The notes beneath the pieces were generated by a model. The model was not told where the DNA came from, searched no databases, and was given only the letters and a program-made list of their open reading frames with translations. A DNA stretch of 5,839 bases from Actinomycetota bacterium (lineage in GTDB: Bacteria; Actinomycetota; Actinomycetes; Actinomycetales; Microbacteriaceae), in the NCBI GenBank assembly GCA_027728145.1, contig JAQBZV010000066.1, positions 1 through 5,839 on the forward strand, given 5' to 3'. Positions 1-4,881 of this stretch are shown here, one piece after another. Every line of letters begins with the position of its first letter. The stretch's first letter is position 1. The position numbers and the translations under genes were made by a program.

Positions 1-480
1 ATGCCAGGGTTTTTGGTGGCGGGGCTTGGTGGGGTCCTGGGTGAGGTGCTCATCCCCCAACACCACGAAGGACAGGTGTCGAACGATTGCCCTGATGCTG
101 ACCTGGAAGTGCTTAGCCAGCATGGAGGGGGTGAAGCCGGTCAGATAGAGCTCTAGGAGTTCTTTGGTGCTCTGATCACTCCAGACGGGGGGACATATCT
201 GGAACTGGGGGTTATCCAGAAAGCCCGGTGAGGTGTGAAGAGCGTGGAACAGCTGCTCTGCTTTGTTTTGCATCATGACTTTCTGGGCGCTTCGCAGTGC
301 ATCGCCGTCGTAGTCGACGTCGATGGCACGAAAGATCAGCGCTGCCAGCTCTGGGGCAACCTCGTGCTCACAACCCCCTGATCCTTCGCAGGGAGTGGAG
401 GTGGTGACTTCTGCGGTCTCGGTGAATCGAATACGGGCTTTACGCCCGTCTTCTAATTCCAGTACTAATTCCCTCAACAT
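1..480 (-). CDS. Putative helix-turn-helix protein, C-terminus beyond window edge
   Basis: This frame is open for 160 codons with no stop and leaves the window at its left edge, so the 3' end is missing. The ATG (480-478) is set by a strong Shine-Dalgarno, AAGGAGAA at 491-484, with AGGAG five bases from the start. Residues 1-20 look like a short beta-hairpin start (LELEDGRKARIRF). C31 and C37 lie in a small CEGSGGCEH segment, and residues 43-90 look helical. Residues 100-138 begin with W100 and read like a helix-turn-helix: TKELLELYLTG, a turn, then MLAKHFQVSIRAIVRHL, with A122, V127 and I132 at typical core positions. The tail is rich in P, K and H. A DNA-binding role is inferred from the HTH-like pattern only, and I do not recognise the family. 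It lies downstream of the minus-strand gene at 666-884 and could be cotranscribed with it. Confidence 0.72.
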   Translation of the reverse strand, partial: MLRELVLELEDGRKARIRFTETAEVTTSTPCEGSGGCEHEVAPELAALIFRAIDVDYDGDALRSAQKVMMQNKAEQLFHALHTSPGFLDNPQFQICPPVWSDQSTKELLELYLTGFTPSMLAKHFQVSIRAIVRHLSFVVLGDEHLTQDPTKPRHQKPWH

Positions 481-489
481 GAGTTCTCC

Positions 490-582
490 TTACGTCTCTA
501 ACGTTACGGAGGACCGGTGACATGGGAAAAGATGAGAGATCGTGGTGACACTGGCGTAGCCGAGGGTTTCCTCCACAGGCAT
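490..582 (-). CDS. Possible 30-aa small protein upstream of the HTH gene
   Basis: A short minus-strand reading frame starts with ATG (582-580), begins MPVEETLGYASVTTISHLF, and stops at TAA (492-490). The stop lies inside the TAAGGAGAA Shine-Dalgarno of the next gene, a layout typical of coupled genes. Against it, no convincing ribosome site precedes the ATG (only TGGAAA) and the frame is open far upstream without start codons. The stop position may be chance. It is recorded as a weak candidate filling the 481-665 gap. Confidence 0.18.
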   Translation of the reverse strand: MPVEETLGYASVTTISHLFPCHRSSVTLET

Positions 583-603
583 CGAGTTTCCACAACCTGG
601 GTG

Positions 604-653
604 GGAGGCATGGCGCTGGTGGCACGGAGTGCTTACTCTCTGCCCATGCCTCC
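604..653. repeat. 10-bp perfect inverted repeat with nested hairpin
   Basis: GGAGGCATGG (604-613) and its exact reverse complement CCATGCCTCC (644-653) flank a 30-nt loop. Inside the loop, GCAC (622-625) and GTGC (629-632) form a second small stem around GGA. The element lies between the stop of the 666-884 minus gene and the start of the 1-480 minus gene, so it would be in the transcript between them. No T-tract follows on either strand, which argues against an intrinsic terminator. An mRNA structure or processing site, or a protein-binding site, is possible. Confidence 0.5.
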
Positions 654-665
654 GAAGCAGAGCGA

Positions 666-884
666 CTAACCCACCACATCGAAGTGGGTTTGCCAGGTGA
701 CGAGGGTCTCGTCGTCTGTGCGCAGACGCAGCAGGTCAGGGGCGGCCCCTCGTTCCCGGTGGAGCTCGAGGAAGGTTTCTTCGAGCCATTCATAGGCTTC
801 CCACCGGTCGGTGACGATCACCTCGGTCATCTCGATCCGGTGGTCCTGGTGGTAGACAAAATCACAGATATAACGCTCAAACAT
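666..884 (-). CDS. Small acidic hypothetical protein (72 aa)
   Basis: I do not recognise this protein. It begins MFERYICDFVYHQDHRIE and is rich in acidic and aromatic residues, with an amphipathic helix around WEAYEWLEETFLELHRERG followed by a strand-like LLRLRTDDETLVTWQTHF. The 72 residues look like one compact alpha/beta domain, with no membrane segment or signal peptide. The start chosen (884-882) has AGGAGG at 893-888, only three bases away, which is close but strong. An in-frame ATG 12 codons upstream (920-918) would give 84 aa but has no good ribosome site and lies at the edge of the palindrome. It is divergent from the plus-strand gene at 992 and upstream of the HTH gene at 1-480. Its size and setting suit phage or mobile-element cargo, which is inference. 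Confidence 0.65.
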   Translation of the reverse strand: MFERYICDFVYHQDHRIEMTEVIVTDRWEAYEWLEETFLELHRERGAAPDLLRLRTDDETLVTWQTHFDVVG

Positions 885-919
885 GGGCCTCCTGGGTTGT
901 TGGGATGCAGAAACATACA

Positions 920-955
920 CCCCACCACCGACATGAGCTCATGTCAGTGGTGGGG
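920..955. repeat. 36-bp near-perfect palindrome in divergent promoter region
   Basis: The two 18-nt halves are reverse complements at 17 of 18 positions; the only mismatch is 929 against 946. The centre is the perfect 14-mer ACATGAGCTCATGT (931-944), flanked by CCCCACCACC on the left and GGTGGGG on the right. After two mismatches, four more pairs follow (914-917 with 958-961). There is no spacer at the centre, as expected for a site bound by a dimeric protein or for cruciform DNA. It lies between the divergent genes at 884 (minus) and 992 (plus). It is 5' of both, so a terminator role is unlikely and a shared operator is the better guess. Confidence 0.75.
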
Positions 956-975
956 GATATGGTCTTTCCTCTACT

Positions 976-984
976 GAGGAAAGG
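976..984 (+). promoter_or_regulatory. Ribosome binding site setting the 992 start
   Basis: GAGGAAAGG lies seven bases before ATG 992. The in-frame ATGs further upstream (905, 941, 959) have no comparable site. The one at 941 lies inside the 920-955 palindrome and the one at 959 only three bases after it, so 992 is preferred. Confidence 0.65.
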
Positions 985-991
985 TGTGGGG

Positions 992-1252
992 ATGAGCCAG
1001 AAGGATGCTGAGGGTGTGCTCGATGACGCTATTGGTGAGCTCGTGCAGGAGGGGGATCCTGGAGCCATTGTGACCGGGTGGGTGCTGAGCATCAGCGTGA
1101 AGCACCCCACCATGCCACGAGGTGATGGCTATATCTCTCTCAACTCAGAAGGTTTGCCCTATCACTCCCAGATAGGTCTGCTCCATGCAGCGCTCGAGGA
1201 AAAGAACAACCAGATCCTGGTCAACACTTTCTTGGAGGCCGGTCGTGGCTGA
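992..1252 (+). CDS. Small hypothetical protein (86 aa), phage-like style
   Basis: The protein starts MSQKDAEGVLDDAIGELV and has three parts: an acidic helix (1-20), a beta segment GAIVTGWVLSISVKHP (about 24-39) with a GDGYISLNSEGLPYHSQ stretch (about 44-60), and a C-terminal helix IGLLHAALEEKNN (about 61-73). The layout of a hydrophobic strand with a GWVL-type motif, then 'SLNSEGLP', then 'GLLHAAL' resembles small uncharacterised proteins I recall from actinobacterial phages, where similar folds report on or modify host factors. That likeness is from memory and no function follows from it. It has no Cys pairs, signal peptide or membrane segment. Its 3' end overlaps the next gene by 8 nt, indicating translational coupling with the zinc-ribbon gene at 1245. 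Confidence 0.7.
   Translation: MSQKDAEGVLDDAIGELVQEGDPGAIVTGWVLSISVKHPTMPRGDGYISLNSEGLPYHSQIGLLHAALEEKNNQILVNTFLEAGRG
1234..1238 (+). promoter_or_regulatory. Ribosome binding site for the 31-aa zinc ribbon
   Basis: GGAGG inside the end of the 992-1252 gene stands six bases before GTG 1245. This is the main support for translation of an otherwise easily missed 31-codon gene. Confidence 0.6.
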
Positions 1253-1340
1253 GGAAGAACCGACGTATTGCCCCAAGTGCCGTGCTCCGTGGGTGTGGGG
1301 AAATGACTTCTGTGTTCAGTGCGGTCATGTTCTTCGGTAG
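1245..1340 (+). CDS. Minimal zinc-ribbon protein (31 aa)
   Basis: This GTG-start gene encodes a protein made almost entirely of one zinc ribbon: Y8-C9-P-K-C12, ten residues including W16 and W18, then C23-V-Q-C26-G27-H28, ending VLR. The C-X2-C-X10-C-X2-C pattern predicts one bound Zn2+. The start follows GGAGG at six bases and lies inside the preceding gene (8-nt overlap), as expected of a coupled phage-style gene pair. Aligned from residue 1 without gaps, it matches the N-terminus of the next gene (1419-1619) at 14 of 31 positions, including M1, E3, E5, Y8, all four Cys, W16 and G19, so the two look like tandem paralogues. Its role is unknown; binding to a nucleic acid or a protein partner is plausible for such ribbons. 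The main doubt is its size. Confidence 0.6.
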   Translation: MAEEEPTYCPKCRAPWVWGNDFCVQCGHVLR

Positions 1341-1418
1341 CGGCTGTGAATCCCGCACCACCCCTATACAGAGGCCCCGGTGGGGCGTAGAGTTCCACAA
1401 ACCCGAGGAGGACCACGG

Positions 1419-1619
1419 ATGATCGAACACGAAGCGGATTACTGTCCTGATTGCAACGCCATCTGGCCCAAAGGTCAAGAGAAGTGCACGGGGTGTGGGT
1501 TTGTGACCATGGACGAGGGTGATGTGCATTCTGGTCCCGCCGGCTACTCCCCCAACACTGCCTACCCGGAGACCCAATACGGCAGCGATTTTGACGAAGA
1601 AGCGGAGTGGAACCAGTAG
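1419..1619 (+). CDS. Zinc-ribbon protein with acidic tyrosine-rich tail (66 aa)
   Basis: The start ATG 1419 follows GAGGAGG (1405-1411) at seven bases; an ATG at 1380 in the same frame lacks such a site. Residues 8-27 form a zinc ribbon, YCPDC...CTGCG, with the same C-X2-C-X10-C-X2-C spacing as the preceding 31-aa protein. Residues 32-66 form a polar tail with several Tyr, Pro and acidic residues (GYSPNTAYPETQYG, then DFDEEAEWNQ), probably disordered. Similar one-ribbon proteins with acidic tails are common among unnamed phage and plasmid genes, but I cannot assign a function. The 78-nt gap from the previous gene contains only a weak hairpin (GCCCC 1374-1378, GGGGC 1382-1386), so the two are likely in one transcript. 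Confidence 0.72.
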   Translation: MIEHEADYCPDCNAIWPKGQEKCTGCGFVTMDEGDVHSGPAGYSPNTAYPETQYGSDFDEEAEWNQ

Positions 1620-1698
1620 GTTTCGCCGTCAAACTAAAGAAAGTTATAACCCCAAACCGTTACACGCTGGCAACCCACGCGCGAAGCGCTCGGGTTAG
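1620..1698 (+). other. Intergenic junction between small-gene module and DivIVA-like gene
   Basis: This AT-richer gap contains a possible -10 box, TATAAC at 1645-1650, with no clear -35 partner (TTCGCC at 1622-1627 is poor). It also contains most of the hairpin described at 1664-1701. An in-frame TAG at 1696-1698 closes the DivIVA reading frame upstream. No tRNA, transposase fragment or recognisable terminal repeat is visible. Confidence 0.35.
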
Positions 1699-1701
1699 CG
1701 T
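1664..1701. repeat. Imperfect hairpin at the junction
   Basis: ACGCT (1664-1668) pairs with AGCGT (1697-1701), then AACCC (1672-1676) with GGGTT (1692-1696), with a GGC bulge on the left arm. An inner stem GCGC-GAA-GCGC follows after a 2x2 internal mismatch. No T-run follows on the plus strand, so an intrinsic terminator is not well supported. It could be an attachment or recombination site, an mRNA structure, or a remnant at the boundary. Confidence 0.45.
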
Positions 1702-1758
1702 CAGAGAGTAAATCCAGTTTCGTTCGAGCGCGTCCTCAGAGGTTTCAACCCCGACGCC
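1699..1758 (+). other. DivIVA-type N-terminal coding sequence without a start codon
   Basis: The open frame between TAG 1696 and GTG 1759 reads RQRVNPVSFERVLRGFNPDA. It runs straight into the coding gene and contains the F-x-x-V-L-R-G-[YF]-[ND]-P-x-x-V pattern that opens DivIVA/Wag31-type proteins, where the RG turn takes part in membrane binding. None of its 20 codons is ATG, GTG or TTG. The nearest miss is GTA at 1708, two codons before CCA. The sequence therefore looks like real coding DNA whose start has been lost or replaced. Confidence 0.6.
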
Positions 1759-2628
1759 GTGCAGGCGCACATCGACGAGCTCGAGAGGGAGAGATCATCG
1801 CTGCTTGCACAGCTGGCAGAAGCACAAGAAGCCCACACGGCACTTCGCTTGAGCATGGTGAAGCAGGTCGAGGAAGCCAGTGCCGAAGCAGCCATTGTGC
1901 TGGGGCACGGTCGAAGCGAGGCGGCTCGCATTCGCGAAAAAGCAATCGCGGAATCCGACACCATTCTCGAAGCCGCGCGCCAGAACGCCGAGGACATCGA
2001 ATCCGAGGCTCAGTCTGCGCGCGAGCAGGCGCAATCACTGCGGGAACAAGCCAAGCTCGAAGCTGATGACATCAGGTCGAAGGCAGAAGACAACGCCACC
2101 TCCATCCTCAACTCCGCGCGATCTCGCGCCTCCCACTTGGAAGAGGAAGCCGCCTCCACGCTGGAGGAGGCAACAAAGCGGAGCGAACAGCTCGAAAGCG
2201 AGCTGCGGCTGCAGAAACAGGATCTCGACCGTCACGAGAGTGACGTTCGAGACCAGGCAGACTCTTATTCCCTCCGCGTTCGCCGCGAAGCCGATGCCTA
2301 TGCGAGGGCCAGTGAAAAACGAGCTCTGGATCTGGAGAAGCAGGCGGAGGAAATCCTTGCTGACGCTAAGCGCACCGCTTTTGACATCACCTCGCGAGCA
2401 ACCACCAACGCCCGAAAGAACCTAGAAGAGTCTCTGCGCTTAGTGAACCTGATCTTCTCCGATGTGAGTGGGTCTTTGGCCGAGGTCACTCGTATTCGCG
2501 GAGTTCTCGGTGACGAGGTCCAACGCTTGGCGGTGAGGGAGGCTCCCACGCAGTCTCTCACCGATGTGGTGAACCCTCCCTCACTCGACACCTCGGACGA
2601 CGAGCTCCCCGAGGATGACCGGAGCTAG
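1759..2628 (+). CDS. DivIVA/Wag31-like coiled-coil protein, 5' end probably truncated
   Basis: From GTG 1759 the product is 289 aa. Residues 1-30 complete the N-terminal helix (AHIDELERERSSLLAQLAEA) of a DivIVA-like domain whose first part lies upstream of the start. Residues 35-215 are a long Ala/Glu/Arg-rich coiled coil with visible 11-residue spacing of core positions (I58, I69, I80; then I105, I116, L127), as in actinobacterial polar-growth scaffolds. Residues 216-250 are a more hydrophobic amphipathic region (ESLRLVNLIFSDV), and the last 30 are an acidic, probably disordered tail. Known relatives gather at membranes or septa and organise cell-wall growth. The GTG has no good ribosome site (AGAGG ends 16 bases away), and starting there would drop the conserved VLRGFNP motif. 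It may be a broken gene, or it may use an unconventional start. Confidence 0.75.
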   Translation: MQAHIDELERERSSLLAQLAEAQEAHTALRLSMVKQVEEASAEAAIVLGHGRSEAARIREKAIAESDTILEAARQNAEDIESEAQSAREQAQSLREQAKLEADDIRSKAEDNATSILNSARSRASHLEEEAASTLEEATKRSEQLESELRLQKQDLDRHESDVRDQADSYSLRVRREADAYARASEKRALDLEKQAEEILADAKRTAFDITSRATTNARKNLEESLRLVNLIFSDVSGSLAEVTRIRGVLGDEVQRLAVREAPTQSLTDVVNPPSLDTSDDELPEDDRS

Positions 2629-2721
2629 GTCCACCTCTCGGGCCCCTGGGTGCTCAGCTTTTTCCAGGGTGGTCGCCGTACACTCGGGGTTCTAAGAGCT
2701 CCTACCCCGTAAAGGATTGTC
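2629..2721 (+). promoter_or_regulatory. Intergenic region with candidate terminator and promoter for the lolA-like operon
   Basis: CCCTGG (2644-2649) and CCAGGG (2664-2669) form a 6-bp inverted repeat around a loop holding TTTTT (2659-2663), a weak candidate end for the DivIVA-like transcript. A possible -10 hexamer TACACT lies at 2679-2684 with a T-rich, poor -35 region at about 2659-2665. The ribosome site AAAGGA (2711-2716) stands five bases before GTG 2722. A promoter somewhere here is expected because the operon starts here; the exact boxes are uncertain. Confidence 0.35.
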
Positions 2722-3924
2722 GTGCGCACAGCTGTTACCGCCTGGACCCCCTCCGCCGTTGTCGTTGCCCTGATTGCTGCCGGTCTCATTGCCGTGCCAA
2801 TGCAGGCCAGCGCGGTCGATCTCCCCGAGAAGAGCGCCGAGGACATCATCGGTTTGATGGCACTCGAGCCCGTCGCCTTCTCCGGCACCGTCGTCAAGAC
2901 CTCTGACCTCGGTCTGCCCGAGCTCGAGATGAGCTCCATGATGAGCACCGAGATGGTCGCGGAGATGGAAGAGTCCATGCCGGAGGGCTTCGAGGAGTTC
3001 ATCCCGCAGCTGATCGATGACAATGTCATCACCGAGGCAATCTCCTTTGCCGCCGGAACAGACCGGGTTCGCGTGTATGCCTCGGAGGAGGGAATGCGCG
3101 CCCAGATTCTTGACCCACTGAGCCAGCGCGATGTCATCGTGAACTCCACCGAAGCCTGGTCCTACAACGCGAAGACTCAGGTTGCCACCCAGGTTACCTT
3201 CGATAGCCCCGTGGCCTCCAAGGATTTCGACGACGCAGCGTCCTCACTCGAGGTTGACCTCTCCAACCCCAACGCCATCGCCGAGCTCGTCCTCGAGCAG
3301 GCCGGTCCCAACACCACGGTGACCGTGGGCGAGCCCCGCCTGGTGGCGGGTCGCGCCAGCTACACCCTCGTGGTAGAGCCCGGTGAGGCAACCTCTCTCG
3401 TGGACTACGTGACGCTCTCCATCGATGCGCAGACCGGCTTGGGTTTGGGCGTCCAGGTGTACTCCACTCAGCAGTCCGAGGTGGCGATGAGTGTGGAGTT
3501 TGAATCCCTCGACCTCTCCACCCCCGACGCCAGCCTGTTTAGCTTCACACCCCCACCCGGTGCCACCATCGAGCAGCCCGAGTTGCCGGCAGACTTCGAC
3601 GCCTCACTCCGCGAACTAGCCTCCGAGGAGCTCGGCGATGCCGAGCGCGAAGCGCTCGCTCGTGAGCTGGCTGCCAGCTTCGGTGTTGACGTCGAGCCTC
3701 GACAGATCGGTGAGGGGTGGACCACGGTCGTCGCCCTCGACGCCCTGCCCGAGATTTTCCCCCGGGAGATGCTCGAGAACGAGCTGTTCGGTGATCTGAC
3801 CATCCAGGTGGCAGGGGGAACAGTGTTCTCCACTCCCCTAGTGAACGTGTTGATCACCGACTCCGGTGAGGTGTTTGCAGGTGCGCTGACGATTCAGGCC
3901 CTGCGTGACATCGCCGCTGGCTAA
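2722..3924 (+). CDS. Secreted LolA/RseB-like protein (400 aa)
   Basis: The product starts at GTG with AAAGGA five bases upstream. Residues 1-31 are a Sec signal peptide: an N-terminal Arg, a hydrophobic core of Ala/Val/Leu (about 11-26), and a likely cut after QASA. There is no lipobox, and I see no Cys anywhere in the protein. Residues 35-270 carry the LolA/RseB-type pattern: an amphipathic N-terminal helix, FSGTVVKTSDLGLP, an RVRVYASEEGMRAQIL strand pair, DVIVNSTEAWSYNAKTQVAT, and later LSIDAQTGLGLGVQVYS, consistent with a half-barrel that binds acyl chains. Residues 280-400 form a further domain ending in FAGALTIQALRDIA. Actinobacteria have no Lol pathway to an outer membrane. The gene is followed with no gap by an ABC exporter, so a lipid or lipoprotein partner outside the membrane is inferred. 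A methionine-rich segment (residues 70-86) is unusual. Confidence 0.85.
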   Translation: MRTAVTAWTPSAVVVALIAAGLIAVPMQASAVDLPEKSAEDIIGLMALEPVAFSGTVVKTSDLGLPELEMSSMMSTEMVAEMEESMPEGFEEFIPQLIDDNVITEAISFAAGTDRVRVYASEEGMRAQILDPLSQRDVIVNSTEAWSYNAKTQVATQVTFDSPVASKDFDDAASSLEVDLSNPNAIAELVLEQAGPNTTVTVGEPRLVAGRASYTLVVEPGEATSLVDYVTLSIDAQTGLGLGVQVYSTQQSEVAMSVEFESLDLSTPDASLFSFTPPPGATIEQPELPADFDASLRELASEELGDAEREALARELAASFGVDVEPRQIGEGWTTVVALDALPEIFPREMLENELFGDLTIQVAGGTVFSTPLVNVLITDSGEVFAGALTIQALRDIAAG

Positions 3925-4881
3925 GTGACTCCCACCGGCGCGTATGCGCTCGAGACATCGGGGCTGACCAAAACCTTTGGCAGCCACGATGCCGTGGCAG
4001 ACCTGAGTTTGCAGGTCCCCCACGGGTCCGTATTTGGGTTCTTGGGACCCAACGGTTCCGGGAAAACCACCACCATTCGGATGCTCCTGGGCCTTGCCTC
4101 CCCCACTTCCGGGCAGGTGAGCCTCCTGGGTCACCCCATCCCCGGGGAGCTCGATGTTGCTCTGCCGAAGGTCGGTGCCCTCGTGGAGGGCCCCGCGTTT
4201 TATCCCTACCTGTCGGGACACAAAAACCTGCTCCGCTTCGACGCAGCCGATCGCTTCTCCGACTCCTCCACCCGCGCTGAGCGCGTGGCGAGCGCGCTCG
4301 CGCGGGTCGGGCTCTCCAACGCGTCGGACAAAAAAGCGGGCGAGTATTCCCTGGGGATGAAACAACGCCTCGGTTTAGCAAACGCGCTGCTGAAGCCCCG
4401 TGAGCTCCTCATTCTGGACGAGCCCACGAACGGCCTTGACCCGCAGGGAACGAGGGAGGTGCGAAACCTCATTCGGTCTCTCGCCTCGGAGGGCATCACC
4501 ATTTTTCTCTCCAGCCATCTGCTGGGCGAAATCGAACAGGTCTGCTCCCACGTCGCCGTCATGTCCGAGGGCGCCCTCGTGGCACACGGCTCCCTCGAGG
4601 AGCTCCGCCAGGGAACCTCCGCTCGTCTGGTCCTCGAGGTGAACCTGGTCACCGCGGCCAAAAAGGTACTCAAGACTTGGGGAATCACGCCCACCACCGC
4701 CACTCGCGTGGGGTCGACCACCAGGCTGGTCGCCCCAGTGGAATCCTCCCTCGATGTGGGGGCCGTGAACACTGCCCTGGTGTCTGCCGGAGTAACCGTG
4801 AGCTCGCTTCTCATCGAGCAGCCGACCCTCGAGGAATACTTCGTCGGTCTTACCGGAGAGGGGTTTGACGTTGCCCGCTAA
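3925..4881 (+). CDS. ABC transporter ATP-binding protein (318 aa)
   Basis: The protein powers export through the permease encoded next. All core nucleotide-binding motifs are intact: Walker A GPNGSGKTT (41-49), signature YSLGMKQR (141-148), Walker B LLILDEPTNGLDP (161-173) with catalytic E166, and the switch H198 in SSHLL. The Q-loop position in VGALVEGPAFYP (83-94) has E88 where many ABC ATPases have Gln, a feature I associate with the BcrA/NatA-type drug and ion exporters. Residues 220-318 form the extra C-terminal domain of that group, ending with QPTLEEYFVGLTGE. It starts with GTG immediately after the TAA of the LolA-like gene and without its own strong ribosome site, so translation is probably coupled. 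It acts as a dimer on the inner face of the membrane. Substrate is unknown. Confidence 0.93.
   Translation: MTPTGAYALETSGLTKTFGSHDAVADLSLQVPHGSVFGFLGPNGSGKTTTIRMLLGLASPTSGQVSLLGHPIPGELDVALPKVGALVEGPAFYPYLSGHKNLLRFDAADRFSDSSTRAERVASALARVGLSNASDKKAGEYSLGMKQRLGLANALLKPRELLILDEPTNGLDPQGTREVRNLIRSLASEGITIFLSSHLLGEIEQVCSHVAVMSEGALVAHGSLEELRQGTSARLVLEVNLVTAAKKVLKTWGITPTTATRVGSTTRLVAPVESSLDVGAVNTALVSAGVTVSSLLIEQPTLEEYFVGLTGEGFDVAR

Noticed and set aside
323..520. 65-codon plus-strand frame
   Set aside because: It is antisense to the HTH gene and Ser-rich without any recognisable fold; it looks like a shadow.
610..669. 19-codon plus-strand frame starting inside the inverted repeat
   Set aside because: GGGAGG is only a few bases from the ATG and the frame is too short to weigh. 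It is convergent with the minus gene and probably a by-product of the repeat.
440..793. 117-codon minus-strand frame
   Set aside because: It overlaps the better supported minus genes at 1-480 and 666-884 in another frame, has low-complexity Ser/Pro/Arg content and no ribosome site.
1374..1386. GCCCC-GGT-GGGGC hairpin as terminator
   Set aside because: A five-pair stem with no T-tract between two genes likely to be cotranscribed is too weak to call.
1162..1632. Long minus-strand frames opposite the zinc-ribbon genes (156 and 118 codons)
   Set aside because: The composition is that of an antisense frame (Arg, Pro, Ser, His rich). The plus strand has cysteine motifs and ribosome sites.
1664..1701. 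Integron attC site or tRNA
   Set aside because: The core consensus (RYYYAAC with GTTRRRY) is not met, neighbouring genes are in mixed orientation, and no anticodon or T arms can be folded.
3838..4381. Two 175-codon minus-strand frames opposite the LolA/ATPase junction
   Set aside because: They are antisense to intact ATPase motifs and are a usual by-product of high-GC coding DNA.
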